Below are positions 1 to 8,796 of a stretch of 64,000 bases of DNA, in pieces. The notes below the pieces were generated by a model. That model was not told where the DNA came from, ran no database searches, and was given only the letters and a program-made list of their open reading frames with translations. The DNA is from Bin5 sp965232575 (lineage in GTDB: Bacteria; Chloroflexota; Anaerolineae; Caldilineales; Caldilineaceae). Each line of letters starts with the position of its first letter. The first letter of the stretch is position 1. The position numbers and the translations under genes are program-made. The stretch spans positions 1 through 64,000 of the forward strand of contig CBDDPZ010000009.1 in NCBI GenBank assembly GCA_965232575.1, in the 5' to 3' direction.

Positions 1-1
1 C

Positions 2-805
2 AGCAATCGTCCGGTAGCAGGCGGCGCGAACGCGCTTGCATCCAGCATCGTACTCGTATGTCGTCCGCGCCCCGCCGACGCGCCGATGGCAACGCGCCGC
101 GAGTTCGTTGACGCGCTCAAAGAGGAACTGCCTGAAGCCCTGGGCGCCATGCAGGCGGGCAACATCGCGCCGGTGGACCTCGCGCAGGCCGCCATCGGTC
201 CCGGCATGGCCGTCTTCAGCCGCTACGCCCGCGTCCTCGACGTCAAAGGCAACTCCCTCACCGTGCGCGAAGCCCTCTCGCTCATCAACGAGACCCTGGA
301 AGAGACCCTCGCCGAACAGGAAGGCGACTTCGACGCCGACACGCGCTGGGCCGTGGCCTGGTTCGAACAGGCCAGCTTCAACCAGGACGAGTTCGGCATC
401 GCCGAAACGCTCTCCAAGGCCAAGAACACCAGCGTCGCCGGCATGATCCAGGCCGGCATCCTCAACGCCGGCGGCGGCAAGGCGCGTCTGCTGCGTCCTG
501 ATGAGCTCCCCGACGACTGGGACCCCGAAACCGACAGCCGCCGCACCATCTGGGAGATCGTGCATCATCTGATCCGCGCGCATAACCAGGCCGGCGAGGT
601 CGGGGCCGCAAAATTGCTGGTCAAGCTCTCGGCTGACGCCGAGTCCGCGCGCGAGCTCGCCTACCATCTCTACCGCGTCTGCGAACAGAAGAACCGCGCC
701 CAGGAAGCCCTGGGGTATAATGCCCTCGTGCAGAGCTGGCCCGAGATCGCCCGCCTCGCCCGCGATCGCCCGTGGGCGGAACAGACAACCTACCTGCCTG
801 ACTAA
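2..805 (+). CDS. DUF1156-type adenine-specific DNA methylase, C-terminal part (5' end outside window)
   Basis: The reading frame is open to the first base of the window, so this is the last 267 residues of a longer protein and not a 239-residue gene starting at the ATG at 86. The residues before that ATG (NALASSIVLVCRPRP) fit the end of a methyltransferase fold. They are followed by conserved blocks NIAPVDLAQAAIGPGMAVFS, EGDFDADTRWAVAWFEQ, ETLSKAKNTSV and RLLRPDELPDDWDP. I recognise these as the C-terminal half of DUF1156 (zinc-ribbon adenine methylase-like) proteins. In other genomes such proteins are often encoded with DUF499 and helicase genes in putative anti-phage islands; any such partners here would lie upstream, outside the window. 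The stop is TAA at 803. Family assignment is from memory of these motifs; the catalytic NPPY region is not in view. Confidence 0.8.
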   Translation, partial: SNRPVAGGANALASSIVLVCRPRPADAPMATRREFVDALKEELPEALGAMQAGNIAPVDLAQAAIGPGMAVFSRYARVLDVKGNSLTVREALSLINETLEETLAEQEGDFDADTRWAVAWFEQASFNQDEFGIAETLSKAKNTSVAGMIQAGILNAGGGKARLLRPDELPDDWDPETDSRRTIWEIVHHLIRAHNQAGEVGAAKLLVKLSADAESARELAYHLYRVCEQKNRAQEALGYNALVQSWPEIARLARDRPWAEQTTYLPD

Positions 806-831
806 GGCTCGTTGACATGTGTCAGAACGCG

Positions 832-958
832 GACAAAAAGATGTTCTTAGCGCCCCTTGGTGTCCCTTCGTGGATCAACAAAAAGGTGTTCTCCGCGTCC
901 CTCCGCGGACAAAAAGGTGTTCTTCGCGTCTCTTCGTGGCCCTTCGTGGATAAATCCG
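832..958. repeat. Short imperfect tandem repeats in the DUF1156-cupin gap
   Basis: The block GACAAAAAGGTGTTCT and close variants occur at about 832, 878 and 908. Variants of CCTTCGTGGAT occur at 865 and 941, and of TCTTCGTGG at 931. Units are 30-45 bases apart and imperfect. Similar 'ccttcgtgg' boilerplate is scattered between genes in many environmental bacteria. No open reading frame with protein-like composition covers it. The rest of the 806-1156 gap holds only the promoter-like site at 1046. Confidence 0.6.
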
Positions 959-1045
959 CCGTTCCCCGGCGCCCATAGGTATGTAATCCCCCGATATAAC
1001 GTCCGCATCTTGGCGCGTTTTCCCTGGCGCCGTGTTGTCAAAGCC

Positions 1046-1084
1046 ATGACACTTAGCGCCGTCTATGGTAAGATGGCGCTAAGT
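1046..1084 (+). promoter_or_regulatory. Candidate promoter with palindromic operator upstream of the cupin gene
   Basis: ATGACA (1046-1051), a 17-base spacer and an extended -10 TGG-TAAGAT (1066-1074) form a sigma-70-like promoter about 80 bases before the cupin start. A perfect 10-base inverted repeat (ACTTAGCGCC at 1051-1060, GGCGCTAAGT at 1075-1084) brackets the -10 element with a 14-base centre. A dimeric repressor bound there would block the polymerase. The regulator is not identifiable from the window. Confidence 0.5.
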
Positions 1085-1156
1085 ACAACAAGCGGCCTGT
1101 ATCGACTCCCATTCAACATCACCTCCTGACCGCAACGACTATCCGCAAAGCGAGAC

Positions 1157-1528
1157 ATGACAATGAGCGAAAAAACTGTCCTTCACGCCGTCGACGCAAC
1201 CGTCCAGGAATTCGACTGGGGCGAGTTGGTCTGGTATGCCAATGGCAAAATGGGCAACAGCGCCACAATGACCTTTGGCCGCGCCGTTCTCAAAGCCGGG
1301 CACGAAAACTTCCGCCATTCCCATCCCAACTGTGAAGAAATCCTGCATGTCCTCAGCGGTCGCATTGTTCACTCTCTGGAGGACGAACTCTTCCCCATGG
1401 GGCCTGGAGACACCATCGTGATTCCAGCCAACGTCGTGCATAACGCCAGTAACGACGGCGACGACGTTGCCATTATGACGATCATGTTTTCCACACCGGA
1501 CCGTCAAACCGTTGTGGCCGATGAATGA
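1157..1528 (+). CDS. Single-domain cupin protein
   Basis: A 123-residue protein that is one cupin barrel. Cupin motif 1 is at about residues 54-70 (RHSHPNCEEILHVLSGRI), with candidate metal ligands H54, H56 and E60/E61. Motif 2 is at about 84-98 (PGDTIVIPANVVHNAS), with ligand H95. The full metal site is present, so it may bind Fe or Mn and act as a small dioxygenase, an isomerase or a ligand sensor; the substrate cannot be told. A second ATG two codons in (1163) is also possible. The desaturase follows 32 bases later on the same strand and is probably co-transcribed from the operator-bearing promoter at 1046. Confidence 0.8.
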   Translation: MTMSEKTVLHAVDATVQEFDWGELVWYANGKMGNSATMTFGRAVLKAGHENFRHSHPNCEEILHVLSGRIVHSLEDELFPMGPGDTIVIPANVVHNASNDGDDVAIMTIMFSTPDRQTVVADE

Positions 1529-1560
1529 TCCCTGTCCGTAGCCGTTAAAGGAGGCGCCAA

Positions 1561-2616
1561 ATGCCTGCCGACGAACTGACGCAGAAGGATGGCCGCAGAC
1601 GGCCCGTTGCCGCTCGAAATCCTGTCAAGATCAACTGGTACCGCGTCCCCGTCCCCCGCGCTGAACTCAACGCGCTAAATCAGCGCGACGACTGGCAAGG
1701 ATCCTTGCAGGTAGTCGGCCATCTGGGGCTAATTGCGCTCACAGGCCTTGCAGCCTGGTACGCGGCCGCCAACCTTCCTCTGATTGCCCTGCTCCTGATT
1801 CTATTTCTGCACGGTACCTTCTACGTCTTTCTCTATAACGGCTCCCACGAGCTCATCCACAATACAGTCTTCAAAACAAAGATGCTGAACGTTCTGTTCA
1901 CGCGCATCTTCAGTTTCCTTGTCTGGCGCAACCACCACATGTTTTCCACAAGCCACGTCGAGCATCACAAATACACCTTGCATCCACCCGACGACCTGGA
2001 AGTGGAACTCCCCATGGAGCTGACCCTGGCAGGATTCCTGAAAAACGCCGTCGTGAATCCCTGGGTTCTGTACGACACGCTCAAGTCGACCATTCGACTC
2101 AGCCTGGGCCGCCTTGAAGGGGAATGGGAGCGCTCGCTCTTTCCGCCGGAGGCGACCCGGAAGCGGCGGCAGCTCTTCGCCTGGGCGCGCTTCCTGTTGG
2201 TGGGCCACGGCCTGATTCTGGCTGTGTCCCTTTACTATGGCTGGTGGCTCATACCTGTCCTGACGACCTTTGCGCCTTTCTACGGCGGCGGGCTGCGCTA
2301 TCTTTGCAACAATCTGCAGCATGCCGGTCTCAAGGACAACGTCCCCGACTTCCGCCTCTGCTGCCGCACGGTCTACCTCAATCCCTTCATCAGCTTCCTG
2401 TACTGGCAGATGAACTATCACACCGAACATCATATGTACGCCGGCGTGCCCTGCTACAATCTGCCAAAACTGCACCGGCTGATAAAACATGAAATGCCGG
2501 AATGCAAGAAGGGCCTGTTACCCGCCTGGATCGAGATCATCGCCATAATGCGCAAACAGAAAGCCGACCCGGCCTACCAGCACGTGCCAGACCTGCCCAC
2601 ACCCGCTCCGATCTGA
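1561..2616 (+). CDS. Membrane fatty-acid desaturase family protein
   Basis: A 351-residue member of the membrane di-iron desaturase/hydroxylase family. The three histidine boxes are visible: HELIH (96-100), HVEHH (132-136) and HTEHH (287-291), with an extra H in NNLQHAG. Hydrophobic segments at about 52-92, 113-123 and 215-245 fit the usual four-helix membrane arrangement. A strong AAGGAGG site precedes the ATG. The family uses O2 and an electron donor to desaturate or hydroxylate acyl chains, carotenoids or related lipids; the NYHTEHHMYAGVPCYNL ending is typical of the general PF00487 group. The substrate is not determined. It is probably translated together with the cupin upstream. Confidence 0.88.
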   Translation: MPADELTQKDGRRRPVAARNPVKINWYRVPVPRAELNALNQRDDWQGSLQVVGHLGLIALTGLAAWYAAANLPLIALLLILFLHGTFYVFLYNGSHELIHNTVFKTKMLNVLFTRIFSFLVWRNHHMFSTSHVEHHKYTLHPPDDLEVELPMELTLAGFLKNAVVNPWVLYDTLKSTIRLSLGRLEGEWERSLFPPEATRKRRQLFAWARFLLVGHGLILAVSLYYGWWLIPVLTTFAPFYGGGLRYLCNNLQHAGLKDNVPDFRLCCRTVYLNPFISFLYWQMNYHTEHHMYAGVPCYNLPKLHRLIKHEMPECKKGLLPAWIEIIAIMRKQKADPAYQHVPDLPTPAPI

Positions 2617-2744
2617 GAAAGGCGCAATCGGGAATTGCGCCAGCCCCTTACGTCTTGGTTACCCAACGACGCATCATTCCAAAACGTCCAGCCGGATAGC
2701 TCGAACATCCATCTGCAATACACGAAACGACCAGGAGACACCCG

Positions 2745-3803
2745 ATGACGGAACGCATCCTCTATGTAGGCACCTACACCCAGAGAGATAGTGAAGGCAT
2801 CTACATATATCGCTTTAACACCGAGACCGGCGCATTGAGTCAGGAAGCCGTCGTCGCCGGACACGACAACCCGTCCTTTCTCACCTTGCACCCGCAGGGG
2901 CACATCCTGTACGCAGTCACCGAGGATGTGGAGGCAGGGCAGGTCAGCAGCTTCGCAATAGATTCGGCAACAGGCGGGCTGACCTTTCTCAACAAACAGC
3001 CGACCCACGGCACTGCGCCCTGCCATCTTGTCGTCGAACCGGGTGGCGGCGCCCTCGTCGTGGCAAACTACTATAGCGGGAATGTCGCGGTCTACCCCCT
3101 GAACGCAGACGGCTCCATCGGCGATCCGGTTCAGAACATCCAACACCACGGCAGCGGACCCAATCAGGAACGCCAGGAAGCCGCCCACGCCCACTCCACC
3201 ACCATGAGCCCCGACGGCAGCCGCGTCTACGTGGCCGACCTGGGAATTGATAAGGTGATGATCTATCGTGTTGTCGACGGGCGGCTGGTAGCCAATGATC
3301 CCGACCACGTTGCCGTGCATGCCGGCGGCGGCCCGCGCCACTTTGACTTCCATCCCAACGGACGCTTCGCCTACATCATCAACGAGTTGGATCTAACCGT
3401 AACAGCGTGTGCCTTTGACGCCGGCACGGGCGCGCTGGATCCCATCCAAACCATTTCGACGCTTCCCGATAGCGTCACCGACAAGAGCGGTTTCAGTTGC
3501 GCCGACATTCACGTATCCCAGGACGGCCGTTTCATCTACGGTTCGAATCGGGGCCACGACACGCTCGCCATATTTGCGGTTGACCAGGACAGCGGCCGCC
3601 TGACCGCCGCCGGCCACGCCTCGACCCGGGGACGAACGCCCCGTAACTTCACCATTGACCCGACCGGCGCCTGGGTGCTGGCCGCCAATCAAGACTCCGA
3701 CGACATTGGCGTATTCAGCCGCGATGCCGATACCGGTCAGCTCGACCCTGTCGGCGACATGGTCTGGGCGCCGATGCCTGTCTGTCTGCTTTTCGGCGCC
3801 TAG
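2745..3803 (+). CDS. Lactonase-family seven-bladed beta-propeller (6-phosphogluconolactonase-like)
   Basis: A 352-residue protein that begins MTERILYVGTYTQRDSEGIYIYRF, the characteristic first blade of the PF10282 lactonase family. Repeated blade motifs such as PSFLTLHPQG, PCHLVVEPGGG, HSTTMSPDGSRVYVADLG and PRHFDFHPNGRFAYIINEL follow along the chain. The length is standard for the family. Members hydrolyse 6-phosphogluconolactone or other sugar lactones, and many remain unassigned. No signal peptide is seen, so it should be cytoplasmic. AGGAG lies upstream of the ATG. It stops 9 bases before the LLM oxidoreductase, so the two are likely one transcript. Confidence 0.85.
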   Translation: MTERILYVGTYTQRDSEGIYIYRFNTETGALSQEAVVAGHDNPSFLTLHPQGHILYAVTEDVEAGQVSSFAIDSATGGLTFLNKQPTHGTAPCHLVVEPGGGALVVANYYSGNVAVYPLNADGSIGDPVQNIQHHGSGPNQERQEAAHAHSTTMSPDGSRVYVADLGIDKVMIYRVVDGRLVANDPDHVAVHAGGGPRHFDFHPNGRFAYIINELDLTVTACAFDAGTGALDPIQTISTLPDSVTDKSGFSCADIHVSQDGRFIYGSNRGHDTLAIFAVDQDSGRLTAAGHASTRGRTPRNFTIDPTGAWVLAANQDSDDIGVFSRDADTGQLDPVGDMVWAPMPVCLLFGA

Positions 3804-3812
3804 GAACCCCAC

Positions 3813-5072
3813 TTGCAATTCGGAATCTTCTACGAACACCAGCTGCCCCGCCCCTGGGCTGAGGACAGCGAACACCGTCTGCTTCAAGAGGCCCTCGATC
3901 AGGTCGAGCTGGCCGACCGACTCGGCATCGACTATGCCTGGGAAGTTGAGCATCACTTTCTGGAGGAGTACTCCCACTCCTCCGCGCCCGAGGTCTTCCT
4001 CGCCGCGTGCAGCCAGCGCACGCGCCGGATCCGCCTGGGTCACGGAATCGTGCTCATGCCCAGCGGATTCAACCATCCCGCCCGCATCGCCGAACGTATC
4101 GCCACGCTCGACCTGATCAGCGACGGACGCGTTGAGTGGGGCACCGGCTCCTCAAGCAGCCGCAGCGAGTTGGAAGGATTCGGCATCGACCCGGAACAGA
4201 AGCATCAGATGTGGGAAGAGTCGGTCCGCGAAGCGGCCAAGATGATGGTGATGGAGCCGTACGCCGGCTTCGATGGCAATAGCTTCTCCATGCCGCCCCG
4301 CAACGTCGTGCCCAAGCCGCTGCAAAAGCCGCATCCGCCCCTGTGGCTGGCCTGCTCGAACCGTGAGACAATCAAGATCGCCGCTCGCTACGGCATGGGC
4401 GCGTTGACCTTTGCCTTCATCGATCCTGACAGCGCCGCCCACTGGGTAGAGGAGTACTACGAAACCTTCGAACAGGCGTGCAACCCCATCGGCAGGACGG
4501 TCAACCCCAATCTGGCTATCGTGGCCGGCTTCATGCTCCACGAGGACAGCGCCGAGGCCGAGCGCCGCGGGGCGCGCAACTTTCAGTTTTTCGGCTACGC
4601 CCTCAGCCACTTCTACATCACCGGCAGCCATGTACCGGGAGAATTCGACATTTGGCAGGATTTCCAGCGCAATATGCCGGAAAAATACGAACCATCAGCC
4701 GGAATCGGCAGTCCCTCCCAGGTGGCCCAAAACCTGGAAGCTCTCGAAGAAGCAGGCGTGGACCAGGTCGTCTTCGTGCAACAGGCCGGCAACAACCGCC
4801 ACGAGCACATCTGCGAGTCCCTGGAGCTGTTCGCCGGCGAGGTAATGCCTCCCTTCAAAGATCGACACGAACTCCGCCAGCGTCGCAAGGCCGCTCAACT
4901 GGAGCCCGCCATCGAAAAAGCGATGCAGCGCGTCCCCGACCTGCCCCGACTGGGCAGCTTGCCCCCGCTTGACGCCTACCCGTTGCTTGCGGCCAAAGCC
5001 GGGCAGGCCGAACAGCCCCAACGTCCCACCGACGGGGACAACATCGTTACCGCCATCTCCGGCCGCGGTTGA
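3813..5072 (+). CDS. LLM-class F420/FMN-dependent oxidoreductase (bacterial luciferase-like)
   Basis: A 419-residue TIM-barrel flavin enzyme. The TTG start gives MQFGIFYEHQLPRPW, the usual family opening, and no later ATG keeps that strand, so TTG is chosen. Family hallmarks include RIRLGHGIVLMPSGFNHPARIAERIATLD (about 71-99), SDGRVEWGTGSS, a substrate/cofactor region around PHPPLWLACSN, and the C-terminal VAQNLEALEEAGVDQVVFVQQAG. Such enzymes are monooxygenases or dehydrogenases using reduced flavin or F420; the substrate is unknown. It is followed by a convergent zinc dehydrogenase with a gap of only 20 bases. Confidence 0.88.
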   Translation: MQFGIFYEHQLPRPWAEDSEHRLLQEALDQVELADRLGIDYAWEVEHHFLEEYSHSSAPEVFLAACSQRTRRIRLGHGIVLMPSGFNHPARIAERIATLDLISDGRVEWGTGSSSSRSELEGFGIDPEQKHQMWEESVREAAKMMVMEPYAGFDGNSFSMPPRNVVPKPLQKPHPPLWLACSNRETIKIAARYGMGALTFAFIDPDSAAHWVEEYYETFEQACNPIGRTVNPNLAIVAGFMLHEDSAEAERRGARNFQFFGYALSHFYITGSHVPGEFDIWQDFQRNMPEKYEPSAGIGSPSQVAQNLEALEEAGVDQVVFVQQAGNNRHEHICESLELFAGEVMPPFKDRHELRQRRKAAQLEPAIEKAMQRVPDLPRLGSLPPLDAYPLLAAKAGQAEQPQRPTDGDNIVTAISGRG

Positions 5073-5092
5073 TCGGGTCCTTCATTCCGTCC

Positions 5093-6148
5093 TTATGCCC
5101 ATCCTCTGTCCGGCGCCAGCAGCACCTTCGAAACATTCCCGGGACTGTGGATGAGCCGCATGAACCAGTCGCCGCCTTCAGCCAGAGGCGCTTCGACAAT
5201 CCATGGGTCCAGGCGGTAATGGCCGGCGTGCAACTGCTCCAGGCCGTCGGCAAAGTCAGCCGCTCCGTAGGCAAAACTGCCGCGCACGGTCAGTTCCTGA
5301 CGGATAATCGCCGCGGCGGGCATGGGGCTGGTCTCTTCGTGCAGGCCGGAAAGAATGAGGATGCCGGCGTTGCGGGTAGCGGCCACACACTGGCTGCGCG
5401 TGCCCCCCGTCCCCACCGCGTCAACCGAGACCGCCACACCTTCACCGCTCGTGGCCTCCTTGACTGTCTCGACCACGTCGGCGCCCTGGCTGGCCGCGTC
5501 AGCGCCGCCAACCGGCGGCGTTATCGTAATGCCTCCCAGCTCACCGCCCATCGCCAGCCGCTCCGGATCGAGGTCGGTAATGAAGACCTGGTCAGCGCCT
5601 GCCAGCTTAAGCGCCTGCAAGGCCAGCAGACCGATGGGGCCGGCGCCAATGATGAGCGCCGACTCACCGTCCACGTCACCGGCCAACCTGCCGATGCGCA
5701 CACCGACCCCCACCGGCTCGGTCAGCGAGCCGCTGCGCAGGGACATCCCGTCCGGTAGCTTGTGGGTCACAAAAGCCGGAATGCTGACATATTCAGCAAA
5801 GGCGCCCGGCCTGTGCGCTCCGACCAGCCGGCGTTCCGGGCATAGCTGGGTCAGCCCCATGTGGCAGGTGCGGCACTGTCCGCAGAAAGTGAGCGGGTTG
5901 ACTGTAACCGCGTCGCCGACTTCGAGTCCGTTCACATCGCGCCCCACCTCTACGATTTCGCCTGAAAACTCATGGCCCATAACCAGCGGCGGCGTGCGCA
6001 AGGCGTTGTGGCCCAGGAATCCGCTCAATTCCGAGCCGCAGATGCCGGCATAGGCCACGCGAATAACCACTTCATCCGCAGTAGGCGCGGGATCGGGCTG
6101 CTCCTGCATTTCCATCTTTTCCGGCGCGGTCCAGACGAGCGCTTGCAT
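5093..6148 (-). CDS. Zinc-dependent medium-chain dehydrogenase (sorbitol/threonine dehydrogenase-like)
   Basis: A 351-residue MDR enzyme. The frame could extend upstream to 6277, but the ATG at 6148 (MQALVWTAPEKMEMQ) has a GGGAGG site nine bases before it and matches where the family begins, so that start is preferred. Catalytic zinc ligands are visible in GICGSE and GHEF, the structural zinc in CGQCRTCHMGLTQLC, and the NAD(P) fold in GAGPIGLLALQAL. The family oxidises polyols, threonine or sugar alcohols. It is oriented against the flavin oxidoreductase and divergently from the dehydratase gene at 6418, with a 269-base divergent region. Confidence 0.88.
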   Translation of the reverse strand: MQALVWTAPEKMEMQEQPDPAPTADEVVIRVAYAGICGSELSGFLGHNALRTPPLVMGHEFSGEIVEVGRDVNGLEVGDAVTVNPLTFCGQCRTCHMGLTQLCPERRLVGAHRPGAFAEYVSIPAFVTHKLPDGMSLRSGSLTEPVGVGVRIGRLAGDVDGESALIIGAGPIGLLALQALKLAGADQVFITDLDPERLAMGGELGGITITPPVGGADAASQGADVVETVKEATSGEGVAVSVDAVGTGGTRSQCVAATRNAGILILSGLHEETSPMPAAAIIRQELTVRGSFAYGAADFADGLEQLHAGHYRLDPWIVEAPLAEGGDWFMRLIHSPGNVSKVLLAPDRGWA

Positions 6149-6261
6149 CTTTGGCCTCCCCAACGGTTCTGAGTTCGAGTCTGACACCATCATACGGAAA
6201 CACGCCTCGATCTGCAATTGGGGGCACACTTTGGGCATCCAACAGCATGGGCCTTCCGGTT

Positions 6262-6290
6262 TTTCAGATTGGATCATATGGGCTAAAATC
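6262..6290 (+). promoter_or_regulatory. Weak candidate promoter before the enolase-superfamily gene
   Basis: TTTTCA (6262-6267), a 17-base spacer and TAAAAT (6285-6290) lie about 130 bases upstream of the ATG at 6418. A short inverted repeat (CGAGAA at 6293, TTCTCG at 6314) follows immediately and could be an operator. The -35 match is poor, so this is tentative. Confidence 0.3.
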
Positions 6291-6417
6291 TCGAGAACAG
6301 ATCTTCGCGAATTTCTCGCAGCATAGACCCTTGATCAAAGTTTGACCACACATGAATCGCTGGAACCCCTGAATTGGCGGGAAAAGCGACCCCGCTGTCA
6401 ACCCCAAGGAGCATCCG

Positions 6418-7557
6418 ATGAAGATTACCGACATCACCGCCTATCCGGTCTGGGCCGGCCATCGCAACTTTCTCTTTGTCGTCGTTGACACCGACGAAGG
6501 CATATTCGGTGTGGGTGAGTCCGGTCTGACCAGCCGTGAGCAGGCGGTGATAGGCGCCGTTCAGCATTTCAAAGAGATTCTGGTGGGTCATGATCCTTTT
6601 CGCATAGAACACATTTGGCAATGGCTGTTCCGCGGCGGCTTCTTCCCGGCCCAGCGCGTCCTGAGCTCGGCCATCTCTGCCATCGACATCGCCTTGTGGG
6701 ACATCAAGGGCAAGGCCTTGGGCGTCCCCGTATACGAGCTGCTTGGCGGCCGCGTGCGTGACAAAGTCGTCTGCTATCCTCACAATCATGTCCATGCTAT
6801 GGACGTGGAGCCGCTGGTCGAGAGTTGCCTGGAAACGAAGGAGCAGGGTTGGAAATTCGTTCGCTGGGGCCTGCCCCAGGACGGAAACATTCTTGAGCCC
6901 CGCGACGCGGTGCGCGCCGCGATTCGCCAGTTCGAGGCTGTGCGCACTGCCATCGGCGACGAAATCGACATCTGCTTCGATGTTCACACTCGGTTGGATC
7001 TTCCTGATGTTATCTGGCTCTGCCGTGAAGTCGAGCAGTACGCACCGTTCTTCATTGAAGATCCCCTGCGCTCCGAAAATCCGGACTCCTTCAAAACATT
7101 GCGGCCGCGCACGCACGTGCCCCTCGCCGCAGGCGAACAGTTCTCCTCCAAGTGGGAATTCCGCCAGTTGATCGAGGAGGAGTGGATCGACTACGCCCGC
7201 GTAGACATGTGCATCGCCGGCGGCTTCACCGAGGCCCGCAAGATCGCCGGATGGTGCGAGACCCATTACATCAAGCTGGTCGTCCACAACCCGCTCGGCC
7301 CGGTCTCGTCGGCAGCCTGCTTACAAATGAACCTGGCTACCTCCAACTTTGGCGTACAGGAACAGCCCCGCAAACCGGCCGAGATCCTGCCCGACATCGT
7401 GCCCGTACAACACCACTGGGAGGACGGCTATCTGCTGCCGACCGACCTGCCCGGGCTAGGTATCGAATTCAATAGAGAGGCGGCCGCCAGTCAGCCTTCA
7501 AAGTGGCGCGAGACGCCGCAGGTACGCCGTCTCGACGGTTCGTTCACCAATTGGTAA
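6418..7557 (+). CDS. Mandelate racemase/muconate lactonizing-type sugar-acid dehydratase (galactonate/mannonate dehydratase-like)
   Basis: A 379-residue enolase-superfamily protein with an N-terminal capping domain (1-120) and a TIM barrel. Metal ligands are visible as D188 in FDVH, E214 in FIEDPL and E240 in AAGEQF. H190 two residues after D188 and H290 in VVHNPLGPVSSA are candidate acid/base residues. The D-x-H spacing is typical of the mannonate/galactonate dehydratase subgroup, not of racemases. An AAGGAG site precedes the ATG. Its neighbours are a zinc dehydrogenase and a Gfo/Idh oxidoreductase on the same strand, which together look like a sugar-acid oxidation route. The exact substrate is not assignable from sequence alone. 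Confidence 0.87.
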   Translation: MKITDITAYPVWAGHRNFLFVVVDTDEGIFGVGESGLTSREQAVIGAVQHFKEILVGHDPFRIEHIWQWLFRGGFFPAQRVLSSAISAIDIALWDIKGKALGVPVYELLGGRVRDKVVCYPHNHVHAMDVEPLVESCLETKEQGWKFVRWGLPQDGNILEPRDAVRAAIRQFEAVRTAIGDEIDICFDVHTRLDLPDVIWLCREVEQYAPFFIEDPLRSENPDSFKTLRPRTHVPLAAGEQFSSKWEFRQLIEEEWIDYARVDMCIAGGFTEARKIAGWCETHYIKLVVHNPLGPVSSAACLQMNLATSNFGVQEQPRKPAEILPDIVPVQHHWEDGYLLPTDLPGLGIEFNREAAASQPSKWRETPQVRRLDGSFTNW

Positions 7558-7648
7558 CTCGTGGGCGAACTGTGAAATCGTACAGATTGCAGAACCGGGC
7601 CAAGACCGTACCGCCGGAATCAGGCGCAACCAGGGAGGGATTGGAGCA

Positions 7649-8674
7649 ATGAAGGCAGCTACCGTATTCGGACCAAAGCAGGGCGGCGTCGTTGACGCGC
7701 CAGACCCGACCGCCGGCGAAAACTGGGTCGTTGTCAAGATCCACACCGCCCCCATGTGTACCGAGTTCAAGACCTACGTCTCCGGCAAAGAGGCCCCCTA
7801 TCTGGGCCACGAGGCCGCCGGCGAAGTCGTAGAAGTAGCGCAACCCTGCCGCGTTAAGGCAGGGGACCGCGTCGTCGTGATGCCGCAAACGCCCTGCGGT
7901 CAGTGCGAACTCTGTCTGGACGGCGAGTATATCCACTGCCTGGACGCAGAGGCGCCACCCCCGCAACCCGGCGGCGGCGAGGGCAGGGCTACTATGGCCC
8001 AATACATGCTCAAACAGGACTGGATGCTTGTACCGATTCCCGACGAAGTCTCCTACGATCACGCGTCAATGGCCTGCTGCGGCCTGGGGCCGACCTTCGG
8101 CGCAGTGCAGCGCGCGAGAATAGGCCCCGACGACACCCTGCTGATCACCGGCCTGGGGCCGGTAGGACTCGGCGGCGTCATCAACGGTACGCATCGCGGG
8201 GCAACTGTCATCGGCGTCGACACCAATAAGTACCGCGCCGCCAAGGCGCTGGAGTTAGGCGCCGTCGAGGTCATCGATCCGACCGAACCCGACGCGTTGG
8301 AAAGCGCTCTTGCGCTCACACGCGACGGTCGCGGCGTCGATCACAGCATCGACTGTTCCGGCGTCGTCGCGGCTCACCGCTTCTGCATCGACGCCACCCG
8401 CCGCAAAGGCGCCGTCAGTTTTGTCGGCGAAAGCGGCGCCGACTCCACTCCCATCCACGTCAGCGCCGACATGCTGCGCAAAGGTCTCAGCCTGCACGGC
8501 TCCTGGCACTACAACATGGCCGATACCTCGCAGATCTTGCGCGTCATCGCCGCCAATCCCGACAAACTCGACAAGCTTATCTCCCATAGCTTCCCCCTGG
8601 AACGCGTGGCCGATGCCTGGGAACTGCAAGCCAGCGGACAGTGCGCCAAGGTCCTGCTCAAGCCGTGGGAGTAG
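7649..8674 (+). CDS. Zinc-binding alcohol dehydrogenase family protein
   Basis: A 341-residue MDR protein. Zinc-site elements are APMCTEF (C37 region), LGHEAAGEV, and the structural cluster CGQCELCLDGEYIHC. The nucleotide-binding loop is GLGPVGLGGVINGT. GGAGGGATTGGAG precedes the ATG. It is downstream of the dehydratase gene and upstream of a Gfo/Idh gene on the same strand, consistent with one catabolic transcript. It differs clearly from the minus-strand dehydrogenase at 5093, so the two are not recent duplicates. Confidence 0.87.
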   Translation: MKAATVFGPKQGGVVDAPDPTAGENWVVVKIHTAPMCTEFKTYVSGKEAPYLGHEAAGEVVEVAQPCRVKAGDRVVVMPQTPCGQCELCLDGEYIHCLDAEAPPPQPGGGEGRATMAQYMLKQDWMLVPIPDEVSYDHASMACCGLGPTFGAVQRARIGPDDTLLITGLGPVGLGGVINGTHRGATVIGVDTNKYRAAKALELGAVEVIDPTEPDALESALALTRDGRGVDHSIDCSGVVAAHRFCIDATRRKGAVSFVGESGADSTPIHVSADMLRKGLSLHGSWHYNMADTSQILRVIAANPDKLDKLISHSFPLERVADAWELQASGQCAKVLLKPWE

Positions 8675-8796
8675 GGGCTTGCAACCGCTCCTTGCGCGGC
8701 CTGCTAATCCATGCTGATCGTCCGTAGGAGCAAGTCTTGCGCCTGCCCCCTTTCGTATCGCTGTGTGACTCTTCAGAAGCGGAGAACCATAGAATC

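Noticed and set aside
2574..3353. Long minus-strand frame opposite the lactonase gene
   Set aside because: It is the mirror of a propeller gene with clear family motifs on the plus strand.
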